This document shows, piece by piece, positions 52,717 to 61,794 of a DNA stretch of 64,000 nt. Where the stretch lies: assembly GCF_000016985.1 (NCBI RefSeq), contig NC_009633.1, positions 744,001-808,000 of the forward strand, written 5' to 3'. Both the position numbers and the translations under genes were made by a program. Source of the DNA: Alkaliphilus metalliredigens QYMF. Lineage in GTDB: Bacteria; Bacillota; Clostridia; Peptostreptococcales; Natronincolaceae. Position 1 is the stretch's first letter, and each line of letters begins with the position of its first letter. Under the pieces are notes generated by a model, which was given only the letters and a program-made list of their open reading frames with translations, was not told the DNA's origin and made no database searches.

Positions 52717-53559
52717 TTGAATAAAATTGCATTGGTGACTGACAGTACAAGTGATTTAAACTACGAGGAAGTTAAGAAGTACAACATTCATGTACTACCT
52801 TTAAAAATTGTTTATAAGGACAGGGAGTATACTGATCGGGTGGACATAACCCCTGATGAGGTTTACAGCAACATGGAGGTTGAGGTACCGACAACTTCAC
52901 TTCCCTCTATTGAAGTGATTGATCGTCTTTTCGTCAAGCTTAAGGAGGAAGGCTATACCCATGTCATTGCAGTTACAATTTCTGCGGGTTTATCCGGTAC
53001 ATATAATAGTGTTAGACTGGTAAGTGAGAATCATCCTGAATTGAAGTTTGAAATATTTGATTCATTGGCATTAACCCTTGGAGCAGGAGCTATCGTATTA
53101 GCCTGTGGGGAAATGCTTAATGAGGGTAAAGAATTTGAAGAAATAGTCAAAGAACTTCCTAGACTCAGGGATAAAATAAGAGTTTACTACGTGTTAGATA
53201 CTCTTAAGTATCTGATCAGGGGTGGGCGAATTGGAAAAGTGCCAGGAAGTATAGGGGAACTTTTAAATATGAAACCCATTATTTCAATTAATAAAGAGGG
53301 CGTTTACTATACACATTTAAAGGTAAGGGGTAGAAAGCAGAGTTTATCAAAGCTTTTTGCTATCGTGAAAGAATCACTTGAAGAACAAAAGGCAAAGGTT
53401 TGGGTTCTTCACGGTGGAGGAGAGAAAGAAGCACGGGAGCTTCATAAAAAGGTTTTAGAACTTGCTAATGCTAGCCAAGTGGGCTTTAGTGATATAAGTC
53501 CTGTTGCAGGAGTACATACAGGACCAGGTTTAATTGGTGTTACAATCATGACGGAGTAG
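52717..53559 (+). CDS. DegV family fatty-acid-binding protein
   Basis: A 280-residue protein. IALVTDSTSDLNYEE at the N-terminus, PTTSLPSIEV (fatty acyl site), TISAGLSGTYNSV, DTLKYLIRGGRIG and HTGPGLIGV are DegV motifs. FakB-type proteins hand fatty acids to a kinase. The TTG at 52717 has GGAGGG seven bases upstream; the ATG at 52699 precedes that site. Confidence 0.93.
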   Translation: MNKIALVTDSTSDLNYEEVKKYNIHVLPLKIVYKDREYTDRVDITPDEVYSNMEVEVPTTSLPSIEVIDRLFVKLKEEGYTHVIAVTISAGLSGTYNSVRLVSENHPELKFEIFDSLALTLGAGAIVLACGEMLNEGKEFEEIVKELPRLRDKIRVYYVLDTLKYLIRGGRIGKVPGSIGELLNMKPIISINKEGVYYTHLKVRGRKQSLSKLFAIVKESLEEQKAKVWVLHGGGEKEARELHKKVLELANASQVGFSDISPVAGVHTGPGLIGVTIMTE

Positions 53560-53640
53560 ATAGAAATAGATCCATTAACAGAGACTACCAGAAAGATAAG
53601 TGATATAGGGGCAGGTGTGTTGATTAGATATAAATCAATC

Positions 53641-53691
53641 AACCTGTCCCTAAAATTGTCTTTAAAGGGATAGTGGGGAGGGTCCTCGTTG
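53641..53691. repeat. Degenerate RAYT-type inverted pair
   Basis: AACCTGTCCCT (53641-53651) and GTGGGGAGGGTCCTCGTTG (53673-53691) are decayed copies of the GGGGACGGTTC repeat in inverted order. Confidence 0.5.
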
Positions 53692-53755
53692 TTCAGAAGT
53701 GTATCGGTATCCTTAGTGGGAATATGATAAAATAGGAATAAAAAGGGTGATAAAC

Positions 53756-54172
53756 GTGCTGAAAGATGTAGCAAAAAAGTATTATCTGAATGGATATAAT
53801 TGTGCAGAGGCCATGCTTTATGCAGGAGATGAATATTATCAGTTAGGATTAGATAAGAGCATATTTAAAGTAATGGCTGGGTTCGGTGGAGGGGTAAATA
53901 CTGAAGACCTTTGTGGTGTGGTGAGCGGGTCCGTTGCTCTTTTAGGGGTTTTATTTGTGGAGAAAAATGCATACGGAAGTGAGCATATCAAAGAATTGAC
54001 AAAAGAATTTATTGAAGCCTTTAAAAAAACAAAGGGAAGTATGAATTGTAAAGAACTAAAAGACCAATATCGAGATGAAAAAGAAAAATGTAGCTGTGTG
54101 GTTGAGTCAGGAGCAGCGGTTTTAGAAGAAATTATCAAAGGATTCCAAAAAACAAAGGAAACCACTATGTAA
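53756..54172 (+). CDS. C_GCAxxG_C_C family protein
   Basis: A 138-residue protein. YNCAEAMLYAGDEYYQLG, MAGFGGGVNTEDLCGVVSGSVALLG, MNCKELKDQYRDEKEKCSCVVE show the conserved Cys pattern of this family, which is often encoded with redox enzymes and may bind a metal or Fe-S cluster. The GTG at 53756 follows AAAAGGG. Function unknown. Confidence 0.85.
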   Translation: MLKDVAKKYYLNGYNCAEAMLYAGDEYYQLGLDKSIFKVMAGFGGGVNTEDLCGVVSGSVALLGVLFVEKNAYGSEHIKELTKEFIEAFKKTKGSMNCKELKDQYRDEKEKCSCVVESGAAVLEEIIKGFQKTKETTM

Positions 54173-54182
54173 ATATGAGTTA

Positions 54183-54217
54183 AACAAAAATAAGACCTCC
54201 GGGTCTTATTTTTGTTT
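54183..54217. terminator. Bidirectional terminator
   Basis: AACAAAAATAAGACC and its complement enclose TCC, with T runs in both directions. It ends both the C_GCAxxG_C_C gene and the convergent AraC gene. Confidence 0.9.
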
Positions 54218-54249
54218 GGGAGACAGTGCATCAATCCCATAGCTTGAAA

Positions 54250-55068
54250 TTACAGTCTGATTCCCTTCTGATACTCCTTTCGATAACGACCAGGAGAAAT
54301 ATTTGAAAGTTTTCCAAAGGTTCGAATAAAATGTGCATTATTATGAAACCCAGCTTGTTCTCCCGCAGCCTGTACACTGCAACCATCCCTAAGAAGTGAA
54401 CGTGCTTTAAGTATACGGTTACTGATAATATATTGGCCAACTGAAAAACCCGTTGCTGCTTTAAAAATATGGCATAGATGATACTTACTGATATAAAAAT
54501 TCTCAGCAATAGAATCTAAACTGAGATCCTCAACTAAATTATTCTCGATATGTTTAAGGATAGGGGACACGCGCTTGAAGTCCGAATTGTCGGATGAATC
54601 AATTGGGTCATTATCTTCAAGTAGAGACCAAACTTCTAACAAAATATCAACAAAAACCATGTCTCTTTTTAAATCATCTCCAAAAGCATTAGATTTAGAA
54701 TGACGACATTTTTCAAATCGTGATATCAAAGATGATAATTGATCTTCATTTAATTGGATACAACGGTTTGATTTGCTGAACTGTGAAAGTAGATTCGTCT
54801 GATTGGTAGATATAGAATAGAGTGTTTCTCTTGTGAAGTGTAGTACATATCTTTCATAGGATTTACAATTATCTGCAATCGTACGATGTAGTACTGTATC
54901 TTTAAGAACTAGCAACGTACCACGTTTCAAAGGGTAAAGATTACTTTCAGCAAAACAGCTTCCAGCATCAGTTAATGAAAGTAGGATTTCATAATTTTCG
55001 TGAAAATGATGACTTTGCATATACCATTCATTATCACGATTAAGATTCAAATTATAATCAAAGTTCAT
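54250..55068 (-). CDS. AraC-family transcriptional regulator
   Basis: A 272-residue protein. An N-terminal cupin-like sensing domain (HHFHENYEILLSLTDAGSC, LYPLKRGTLLVLKDTVLHRTI) precedes two AraC HTH motifs (LSLDSIAENFYISKYHLCHIFKAATGFSVGQYI and CSVQAAGEQAGFHNNAHFIRTFGKLSNISPGRYRK). The ATG at 55068 follows GGGGTG. It is divergent to the 2-hydroxyacid dehydrogenase operon and presumably controls it. Confidence 0.92.
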   Translation of the reverse strand: MNFDYNLNLNRDNEWYMQSHHFHENYEILLSLTDAGSCFAESNLYPLKRGTLLVLKDTVLHRTIADNCKSYERYVLHFTRETLYSISTNQTNLLSQFSKSNRCIQLNEDQLSSLISRFEKCRHSKSNAFGDDLKRDMVFVDILLEVWSLLEDNDPIDSSDNSDFKRVSPILKHIENNLVEDLSLDSIAENFYISKYHLCHIFKAATGFSVGQYIISNRILKARSLLRDGCSVQAAGEQAGFHNNAHFIRTFGKLSNISPGRYRKEYQKGIRL

Positions 55069-55242
55069 GTGGCACCCCTTTTTTGATAGTAGCACATATC
55101 TAAATTAATAGCAATATAAGCAAACAATATCTCAAATTATCGATAGAATGTGATTATTAATTGTTATATATTTAGAAGCAAACAGATGCAATTTTCAAAA
55201 TAGATTGAATATTACGAAAATAATTTATTGGGAAGTGATCAT
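55069..55242. promoter_or_regulatory. Divergent control region of the dehydrogenase-Etf operon
   Basis: An AT-rich region of 174 bp. Promoters of both directions must lie here. The short inverted words AATTATCGATAG and CTAAATTAATAG are suggestive only; no clear operator is seen. Confidence 0.4.
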
Positions 55243-56868
55243 ATGGAAAGTAGTCTATTAAAACCTATGGATGAGGAATTAAGTGAATATTTAAGAGATG
55301 AATCACGGGTAATAGGAGCTGCAGAAAGTATTTCCTTTCCTAAAAGTCAACAAGAAGTCATCACGATTATAAATGAGTTATATTCAAAAGGAATTCCAAT
55401 TACTGTACAAGGGACTCGGACTGGATTAGCAGCGGGGGCAGTTCCAAAGGGTGGACACATAATGAATCTTTCTAGGATGGATAGTATGACAGCCATGAGA
55501 AGTGATGAAGAGGGTCACTTTCATATAACCCTTCAAGCTGGTATGATCCTTTCACAACTGAGAAAACAGATTGAAGGTAGGAAATTCGATGTAGAAAAAT
55601 GGAGTGTGGAATCAAGGAAAACGTTGGTAAAATTTCGCGAAGCCCCTGAACAATTTTTCAGTCCTGACCCAACGGAAGGATCTGCTACGATTGGGGGCAT
55701 GGTTGCATGTAATGCATCGGGAGCACGTAGTTATTTATATGGATCCATAAGAAAACATATTACGGCACTGAAAATTGTCCTATATAATGGACACACCTTG
55801 TCAATTCAACGAGGAAATGTATTTGCCAATGGAAGAACACTGAACCTAGTGACTGATCAAGGATATGGATTTACTGTTCTGTTACCTTCCTATGAGATGC
55901 CAAAAACAAAAAATGCATCAGGCTATTATATTGAGAAGGATATGGATGCCATAGATTTATTCATAGGTTCCGATGGAACCCTTGGTGTGATTACAGATAT
56001 TGAAATTAAGCTGTTACCACTTCCTCAAATCATGTGGGGAGTAAGTTGTTTCTTTGAAAAGGAAAAGGATGCAATTGAATTTGTGATAGCACTACGAGAA
56101 CGACTTGATGATGTTGCTTCTATGGAATTCTTTGATGGAGATTCTTTAGAATTATTACGTAAGCAAAAAAATGAAAACCCAGCATTTTCTAAGCTGCCTG
56201 TAGTTGAAAAAAGAATGAATACTGCTATATACATCGAGCTTCATTGCGAAAATGAAAAATTAGCTATTGAAAACCTCACTAATGTTGGTCTATTGATGAG
56301 AGAATCAGGTGGATGTGAAAAAGATACTTGGGTTGCACGCAATGATGCAGACAGAGATAGTTTGCTTTTCTTCAGACACGCTGTACCGGAAAGTGTGAAC
56401 ATGCTGATTGATGAAAGAAAGAAAGAAGATCCTATCATAACAAAACTGGGTACCGACATGTCTGTACCCAATCATCACTTACGTCATATAGTGGGCATGT
56501 ATCGCTCTATGCTAAACGAGCATGGACTACAATCGGCTATCTGGGGACATATCGGAGATAATCATTTGCATGTAAATATACTGCCCCATAATGAAGGGGA
56601 TTATATAAAGGGAAAAGCGTTATACGCTGAATGGGCAACTGAGGTATCAAAGTTGGGGGGAGCTGTTTCTGCTGAACATGGAGTTGGTAAGCTTAAAGCA
56701 AATTTCCTGACAGTCATGTATGGACAAAATCACATTGATGAGATGGCTGAGCTTAAGGAAACATTTGATCCAAAGGGTATTTTGGGTACAGGGAATATGT
56801 TTACGCCACAAAAGGAGGTGGTCGTATATGAAAATTGTCGTATGCATAAAACAAGTACCATCGACTAA
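55243..56868 (+). CDS. FAD-linked 2-hydroxyacid dehydrogenase (GlcD/LDH family)
   Basis: A 541-residue VAO-fold flavoprotein. ISFPKSQQEVITIINELYSKGIPITVQGTRTGLAAGAVP and DPTEGSATIGGMVACNASGARSYLYGSIR bind FAD. SAIWGHIGDNHLHVNILPHN and GGAVSAEHGVGKLK are the C-terminal catalytic motifs of GlcD and D-lactate dehydrogenases. It oxidises a 2-hydroxyacid. It overlaps etfB by 41 bases. The neighbours suggest an Etf-linked (electron-confurcating) lactate or 2-hydroxyglutarate dehydrogenase. The ATG at 55243 follows GGGAAGTG. Confidence 0.9.
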   Translation: MESSLLKPMDEELSEYLRDESRVIGAAESISFPKSQQEVITIINELYSKGIPITVQGTRTGLAAGAVPKGGHIMNLSRMDSMTAMRSDEEGHFHITLQAGMILSQLRKQIEGRKFDVEKWSVESRKTLVKFREAPEQFFSPDPTEGSATIGGMVACNASGARSYLYGSIRKHITALKIVLYNGHTLSIQRGNVFANGRTLNLVTDQGYGFTVLLPSYEMPKTKNASGYYIEKDMDAIDLFIGSDGTLGVITDIEIKLLPLPQIMWGVSCFFEKEKDAIEFVIALRERLDDVASMEFFDGDSLELLRKQKNENPAFSKLPVVEKRMNTAIYIELHCENEKLAIENLTNVGLLMRESGGCEKDTWVARNDADRDSLLFFRHAVPESVNMLIDERKKEDPIITKLGTDMSVPNHHLRHIVGMYRSMLNEHGLQSAIWGHIGDNHLHVNILPHNEGDYIKGKALYAEWATEVSKLGGAVSAEHGVGKLKANFLTVMYGQNHIDEMAELKETFDPKGILGTGNMFTPQKEVVVYENCRMHKTSTID

Positions 56869-57607
56869 TGAGGTTCGTCTTGACCCTGTGACCAACACGA
56901 TTATGAGAGATGGACGTCAATCAGTAACAAATCCATTTGACACATATGCAATAGAGCAGGCCGTTCAGATCAAGGAGGAACTTGGTGGAGAGGTAATTGC
57001 TCTAAGCATGGGGATTCCAGCTACTGAGAGATTGTTGAGGGATGCAGCAAGTCGGGGAGTAGATAGTGCAATGCTTTTATCAGACAGAAGCTTTGCAGGA
57101 GCCGATACTTTGGCAACAGCCTATACATTGTCTCTTGGAATAAGACGGTTTCATGATATTGATTTGATTCTTTGTGGAAAAATGGCAGTGGATGGTGATA
57201 CTGCCCAGATTGGACCTGAGCTAGCTGAGAATCTTGGCATTCCCCATATAACAGATGTTTCTGAGTTTATCAGTGTTTCTTCAAAGGATATTGTGTGTAA
57301 AAAAATAACGGATACTGGACACCAGGTGCTACGGGTTAAGCTGCCTGCACTTCTGACGGTTGTCAAGGATATTAATATGCCTCGTCTACCATCTATTCCA
57401 GGGATTATTTTTGGACTAACGGCACCCTTTGAATTGAGAGATGCCGAAGCTCTAAAGGCAGATCCTAAACGTATTGGATTATCAGGATCACCCACCCAAG
57501 TCGTAAAAACATATGTACCACAACGTCAAAGTGAGGCACAGCAGATTGAAGGGGATGCTAAAATCCAGGCAGATAGCATTGTAAAACTAATTAAGGAGGT
57601 GCAGTAG
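56828..57607 (+). CDS. etfB: Electron transfer flavoprotein, beta subunit
   Basis: A 259-residue protein: MKIVVCIKQVPSTNEVRLDP, NPFDTYAIEQAVQIKEELGGEVIALSMG, LILCGKMAVDGDTAQIGPELAENLGIPHITDV and LPALLTVVKDINMPRLPSI are EtfB motifs. It binds AMP or FAD and in bifurcating complexes interacts with NAD. AGGAGGTGG precedes the ATG inside the end of the dehydrogenase gene, so the two are coupled. Confidence 0.94.
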   Translation: MKIVVCIKQVPSTNEVRLDPVTNTIMRDGRQSVTNPFDTYAIEQAVQIKEELGGEVIALSMGIPATERLLRDAASRGVDSAMLLSDRSFAGADTLATAYTLSLGIRRFHDIDLILCGKMAVDGDTAQIGPELAENLGIPHITDVSEFISVSSKDIVCKKITDTGHQVLRVKLPALLTVVKDINMPRLPSIPGIIFGLTAPFELRDAEALKADPKRIGLSGSPTQVVKTYVPQRQSEAQQIEGDAKIQADSIVKLIKEVQ

Positions 57608-57608
57608 C

Positions 57609-58787
57609 ATGTCGCAATTAACAATAAACCTGGAAAAATGTACTGGATGTGGTTTATGTATCAAAAGCTGTGCTACTGATGCACTTCATAAGGAGAATAA
57701 CAAAGCTATGGTAAATGAGAATTGTACCCTGTGCGGAATCTGTATAGACAGTTGTCCCTTTGAAGCCATATCCATAGAGAAGGAAAATTTGGAGGAAGTA
57801 GATCTTTCACTATATGAGGGTATTTGGGTATTTGCAGAACAGCAAAAGGGAGAAATATTGCCAGTGGTATATGAGCTATTAGGTAAAGGAAAAGAGCTTT
57901 CTCTAGAAAAAGGATGTAAGCTCACAGCCCTAATATTTGCAGATGAAGTGCAATGTAATATACAGAAATTAATCTCCTATGGTGCCGACAGGGTTATCTT
58001 TTGTGAAGATGCTGCATTGGCTGAAAAGCTTGATGAAAACTATATTGAGTTATTTGATACACTCATTAATAAACATAAGCCTGACATCTTATTATTCGGT
58101 GCAACGGGATTTGGACGATCCCTTGCACCAAGGGTTGCAGCAAGAGTAGGTACGGGTTTAACTGCGGATTGTACCCTATTAGAAATAGATAAAGAAAGTG
58201 GATTGCTTCAACAAACAAGACCGGCTTTTGGTGGGAATTTGATGGCAACAATTATTTGTCCCAATCATAGACCACAAATGGCCACGGTACGACCAGGAGT
58301 ATTGCTGCTACAGGAGGAGAATACATCAAATGAAGGTGAGGTCATAGCTGTTCCTATGCCTACCATAAGGCATAATCATATCGAAATACTTGAGGAAGTT
58401 CTGAGTGGAGAGATAAATACCATTGCTGATGCCAAAATAATCGTTTCAGTAGGACGTGGAATCGGGTCTCAAAAAAATATGAGTCTGGTACATAGATTAG
58501 CAGAGCTGATTGGTGGAAATGTTGGTGTAACAAGATCCCTAGTGGATATAGGTTGGAGCCAGTATGAAAATCAAATAGGGCAGACCGGATCTACAGTAGC
58601 ACCTAAGCTTTTGATTGCCTGTGGTATCTCCGGTGCAATCCAACATCTTGCTGGTATCAGTAATGCAGAGACGATTATTGTAATCAATAGTGATCCTGAT
58701 GCTCCCATATTTTCTGTTGCAGACTATAAAGTAGTTGGTGACTGTGTTGAAGTGATCAAGAAATTGATAGCGACCCTTGAGGACTAA
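57609..58787 (+). CDS. etfA: Electron transfer flavoprotein, alpha subunit with ferredoxin domain
   Basis: A 392-residue fusion. The N-terminal ~60 residues carry two 4Fe-4S motifs (CTGCGLCIKSC and CTLCGICIDSCP). The EtfA fold follows, with LFGATGFGRSLAPRVAARVGTGLTADCT and the FAD-binding end QIGQTGSTVAPKLLIACGISGAIQHLAGI. Ferredoxin-bearing EtfA is typical of electron-bifurcating complexes such as that of Acetobacterium lactate dehydrogenase. One base separates it from etfB. Confidence 0.94.
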   Translation: MSQLTINLEKCTGCGLCIKSCATDALHKENNKAMVNENCTLCGICIDSCPFEAISIEKENLEEVDLSLYEGIWVFAEQQKGEILPVVYELLGKGKELSLEKGCKLTALIFADEVQCNIQKLISYGADRVIFCEDAALAEKLDENYIELFDTLINKHKPDILLFGATGFGRSLAPRVAARVGTGLTADCTLLEIDKESGLLQQTRPAFGGNLMATIICPNHRPQMATVRPGVLLLQEENTSNEGEVIAVPMPTIRHNHIEILEEVLSGEINTIADAKIIVSVGRGIGSQKNMSLVHRLAELIGGNVGVTRSLVDIGWSQYENQIGQTGSTVAPKLLIACGISGAIQHLAGISNAETIIVINSDPDAPIFSVADYKVVGDCVEVIKKLIATLED

Positions 58788-58841
58788 AATGCTTTCTTCT
58801 CTATGAAATATTTAAATTTAATTATATAAGGGGGGAATTAA

Positions 58842-60074
58842 ATGTTAACCATCAAGTTTGATATGACCCAAACACTTTTTATCGCTGTACTTCTATTGTT
58901 GTCCGGTAATTTTATTAGAAGCAAGGTTACATTTTTACTGAAGTATTGTATTCCAGGGCCTGTGATTGGAGGCCTCATCTTTTCGGTTTTAGCTTTGGTA
59001 TTGCGGCAATTCGGGATTATTACATTTAGTTTTGATACCACATTACAACAATTCTTCATGAATTTATTCTTTACAGCCAGTGGATTTGGAGCCAGTATGA
59101 TTTTATTAAAAAAGGGTGGGAGAATGGTAGTGATTTTCTTGGGCTTAGCTGCGGCATTGGCAATTTTTCAAAATATAACTGCTTTAGGTCTGTCTAAAAT
59201 ACTTGGTGTGGAGCCAATGATTGGATTAATGACAGGCTCAATTCCTATGACAGGAGGTCATGGAAATGCCGCTGCCTTTGCTCCTATTGCTGAACAAATG
59301 GGATATCAGGGAGCACTAACTGTTGCTGTAGCAGCTGCTACATTTGGTTTGGTTGCTGGTTCGATGCTGGGTGGACCCGTTGCCAATAACTTAATTGAAA
59401 AAAAGGGATTATTCGATAAAACAACACAACAAGAAAAAACAGAGGAAGTACATACTGAATCTGGGTCAACGGCAGTTGCAGCTATTTTAGAGAATAAAGC
59501 CCATCTATTTGATGCAAAAAGATTATCAAAAGGATTTTATTTAATTTTCATTGGTTTAGGGTTGGGTTCTATCTTGCATATTATTTTTAAAACAGCCCTA
59601 CCAACGGTTACGTTACCAATTCATGTAATGGGTATGCTAGGGGGCGTCATCATGAGAATTACCTTAGACATAAAGAAAATACAAGTTCCGGAAGAAGAAA
59701 TTGATACAATCGGAAATGTATGTTTGGGGGTTTTCGTTTCCATGGCTGTCTATACAATGAGATTATGGGAGCTTGCTGAATTGGCATTACCTCTTATCAT
59801 ATTATTATTCGCACAGGTGCTTTTGATATTTTTATTTGTCAGATTTATCACCTTTAATGTGATGGGTAGAAATTACGATGCTGCAGTTATTTGTGCTGGA
59901 CATATTGGATTCGGAATGGGTGCAGTACCAGTATCTATGGCGAATATGAAAACAGTAAGTGACAAATTCGCATATTCTAAAATTGCATTCTTTGTTGTTC
60001 CTATTATAGGGGGGTTGTTTAGTAATTTTACAAATGCAGCCATTATCACATTTTTCATGAACGCCACAGGTTAA
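58842..60074 (+). CDS. Sodium/glutamate symporter (GltS family)
   Basis: A 410-residue membrane protein with about ten hydrophobic segments. The family motifs are CIPGPVIGGLIFS near residue 33, GLMTGSIPMTGGHGNAAAFAP near residue 130 and CAGHIGFGMGAVPVSMANM in the second half. It likely imports glutamate or a related dicarboxylate such as 2-hydroxyglutarate with sodium. It is the fourth gene after dehydrogenase-etfB-etfA; the gap is 54 bases with AAGGGGGG ahead of the ATG. Confidence 0.88.
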   Translation: MLTIKFDMTQTLFIAVLLLLSGNFIRSKVTFLLKYCIPGPVIGGLIFSVLALVLRQFGIITFSFDTTLQQFFMNLFFTASGFGASMILLKKGGRMVVIFLGLAAALAIFQNITALGLSKILGVEPMIGLMTGSIPMTGGHGNAAAFAPIAEQMGYQGALTVAVAAATFGLVAGSMLGGPVANNLIEKKGLFDKTTQQEKTEEVHTESGSTAVAAILENKAHLFDAKRLSKGFYLIFIGLGLGSILHIIFKTALPTVTLPIHVMGMLGGVIMRITLDIKKIQVPEEEIDTIGNVCLGVFVSMAVYTMRLWELAELALPLIILLFAQVLLIFLFVRFITFNVMGRNYDAAVICAGHIGFGMGAVPVSMANMKTVSDKFAYSKIAFFVVPIIGGLFSNFTNAAIITFFMNATG

Positions 60075-60127
60075 TTGAAATGGAAGTAGCAGCCATTTAA
60101 AAGGTTAAAAACAAAATTTTTTTCACA

Positions 60128-60178
60128 AATATTCCCCTGAACACGAAGAATTAAACAAGTCGTGTAGGGGAATATTTT
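60128..60178 (+). terminator. Terminator after the symporter gene
   Basis: AATATTCCCCT pairs with AGGGGAATATT, with an inner ACACGA/TCGTGT stem, and is followed by TTTAT. Confidence 0.8.
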
Positions 60179-60291
60179 ATTGAAAATAGAAGAAGCAAAA
60201 CAAAGGGATATGATTGTTTTATGGTATAATATTAATGAATAAATAAATAGGATGAGGATTAATCTCAAAGAACAAGAATGGGGATGATAAT

Positions 60292-60702
60292 TTGGAACTT
60301 ACGTTGACAACACCTGCCCTACTTTTTCCAGCAATATCACTTTTAATGCTGGCGTATACAAACAGATTTATTGTTCTTGCACAATTAGCAAGAGATCTAT
60401 ATACCGAGTATAGAAAAGAACCCAATATTATTTTAAGTCAGCAGATAAATAATTTGAGAAGACGAATAAAGATTATCAGAAGCATGCAACTATTTGGTGC
60501 ATTGAGCTTCTTCTTTTGTGTTATGAGTATGTTTTTAATATTCGCAGGGACCATGATTTTAGCCCATATAACATTTGGACTAAGTTTAATATTACTATTG
60601 GCTTCATTAGGGTTTTTACTAGCAGAATTACAAATATCCATTAATGCTTTAGACATTCAATTAAAAGATTTTGAAAGTGATATGAGTGAAAAAGTTAAAT
60701 AA
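60292..60702 (+). CDS. DUF2721 membrane protein
   Basis: A 136-residue protein. LTTPALLFPAISLLMLAYTNRFIVLAQLARDLY opens a DUF2721 domain with a first membrane segment, a cytoplasmic helix (QINNLRRRIKIIRSMQL), and two further membrane segments (about 72-115). The TTG start follows GGGGATGATAAT. Function unknown. Confidence 0.82.
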   Translation: MELTLTTPALLFPAISLLMLAYTNRFIVLAQLARDLYTEYRKEPNIILSQQINNLRRRIKIIRSMQLFGALSFFFCVMSMFLIFAGTMILAHITFGLSLILLLASLGFLLAELQISINALDIQLKDFESDMSEKVK

Positions 60703-60736
60703 GTCCCGTAGAAGTTAAGTATGAGAAGGGTTAGAT

Positions 60737-60781
60737 ATGCTTAAAAATTTATTGGAAATGAACGGGTGTGAAGATAAGTGA
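60737..60781 (+). other. 14-codon leader reading frame before the GNAT gene
   Basis: MLKNLLEMNGCEDK with GAGAAGGG eight bases upstream. Its TGA overlaps the ATG of the acetyltransferase (TGATG), which itself lacks a strong ribosome site. Translational coupling is possible. Confidence 0.4.
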
Positions 60782-61650
60782 TGACTGTAATAACCAGAAA
60801 TATAAAAAAAGAAGATAAAGAAGAAATTAACAAGTTAATTCAAGTGTTAAATAAGAGGGATGATCTAGGATATTCCATAACTGATGAATGGCTTGACTAC
60901 GTGATACAGGAAGCAGGAGAAGGTATATTTGTGGCTGTTTATGAGGAAAAGCTGATAGGACTGGCTACCTGTATGATCAATCAAATGGATAAAACCCAGG
61001 CTGCAATTAATGTTGTTATTCATCCAGAATATCGAAGCCAAGGCTTTGGTTCTACCCTTTATTATAAAGTAATGAACTATGTAAAGGACAAAAAAATAAA
61101 GGCAGTGGAAACATATGTGAAGAAAAGATTGCATAATGCAGTGGGCTTTGCTCAGAAGAGAAATTTTGAAACAGTCCTGTACTCCTGGCATATGGAATTA
61201 GAATTGAATGAGGCCAACTTTCAGCTACTAGAGCGACAAAATATAGTATTTAGAAAAGCCATCATGTCAGATGATAAAAGCTATGCCCAAATCATAAACC
61301 AATGCTTTGGAGATGGATTAGATAACAGTGCATTAGGGCATCTATTAAGAGACCCTTCTATACGGGTTTACATGCTTGAAGGAGAAGGAGAAGTGATCGG
61401 AACAACTACCATGCAGCTGAGGGAAAAGTTATCCCTAGGATATATCTACGATGTGGCAATCATTGAACAGTACAGGGGACAAGGATTAGGAAGTTATATG
61501 TTAAAAAATTGTCTTGATGAGTTGAAACATAATCATATCAATAAAGCATCACTACTGGTAGCAGGGGGAAATAAAAATGCCCTAGCATTGTATGAAAGAG
61601 TAGGATTTAAAGAGGTAGATACAGATATGATCATGCAAAAAATCATTTAG
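60781..61650 (+). CDS. Two-domain GNAT acetyltransferase
   Basis: About 289 residues with two GNAT folds in tandem. The first has VVIHPEYRSQGFGSTLYYKVM near residue 80. The second has VAIIEQYRGQGLGSYMLKNCLDEL near residue 225, with ALYERVGFKEV at the end. Both keep the acetyl-CoA binding Q/RxxGxG/A loop. Substrate unknown. The start may be coupled to a short upstream frame. Confidence 0.88.
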   Translation: MTVITRNIKKEDKEEINKLIQVLNKRDDLGYSITDEWLDYVIQEAGEGIFVAVYEEKLIGLATCMINQMDKTQAAINVVIHPEYRSQGFGSTLYYKVMNYVKDKKIKAVETYVKKRLHNAVGFAQKRNFETVLYSWHMELELNEANFQLLERQNIVFRKAIMSDDKSYAQIINQCFGDGLDNSALGHLLRDPSIRVYMLEGEGEVIGTTTMQLREKLSLGYIYDVAIIEQYRGQGLGSYMLKNCLDELKHNHINKASLLVAGGNKNALALYERVGFKEVDTDMIMQKII

Positions 61651-61662
61651 AAATGAACTGAG

Positions 61663-61688
61663 GTCACCCATTGTGAGGTGACTTTTTT
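61663..61688 (+). terminator. Terminator after the GNAT gene
   Basis: GTCACC and GGTGAC form a short stem followed by six T. Confidence 0.7.
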
Positions 61689-61794
61689 CAATGCTTTCAA
61701 TAAATAAAAGTAATGAAACACTAAGCAGGGGAGGTTATATTTTATATCAACACAACCCAAACTTTAAATATGGAATTTCCTCACGTAACTGTCT

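Noticed and set aside
36906-53691. Repeated GGGGACGGTTC motifs as a CRISPR array
   Set aside because: Copies are irregularly spaced, in both orientations, and no cas gene is present; they fit RAYT repeats.
55228-55242. TTG start five codons upstream of the hydroxyacid dehydrogenase ATG
   Set aside because: It overlaps the GGGAAGTG ribosome site that serves the ATG at 55243.
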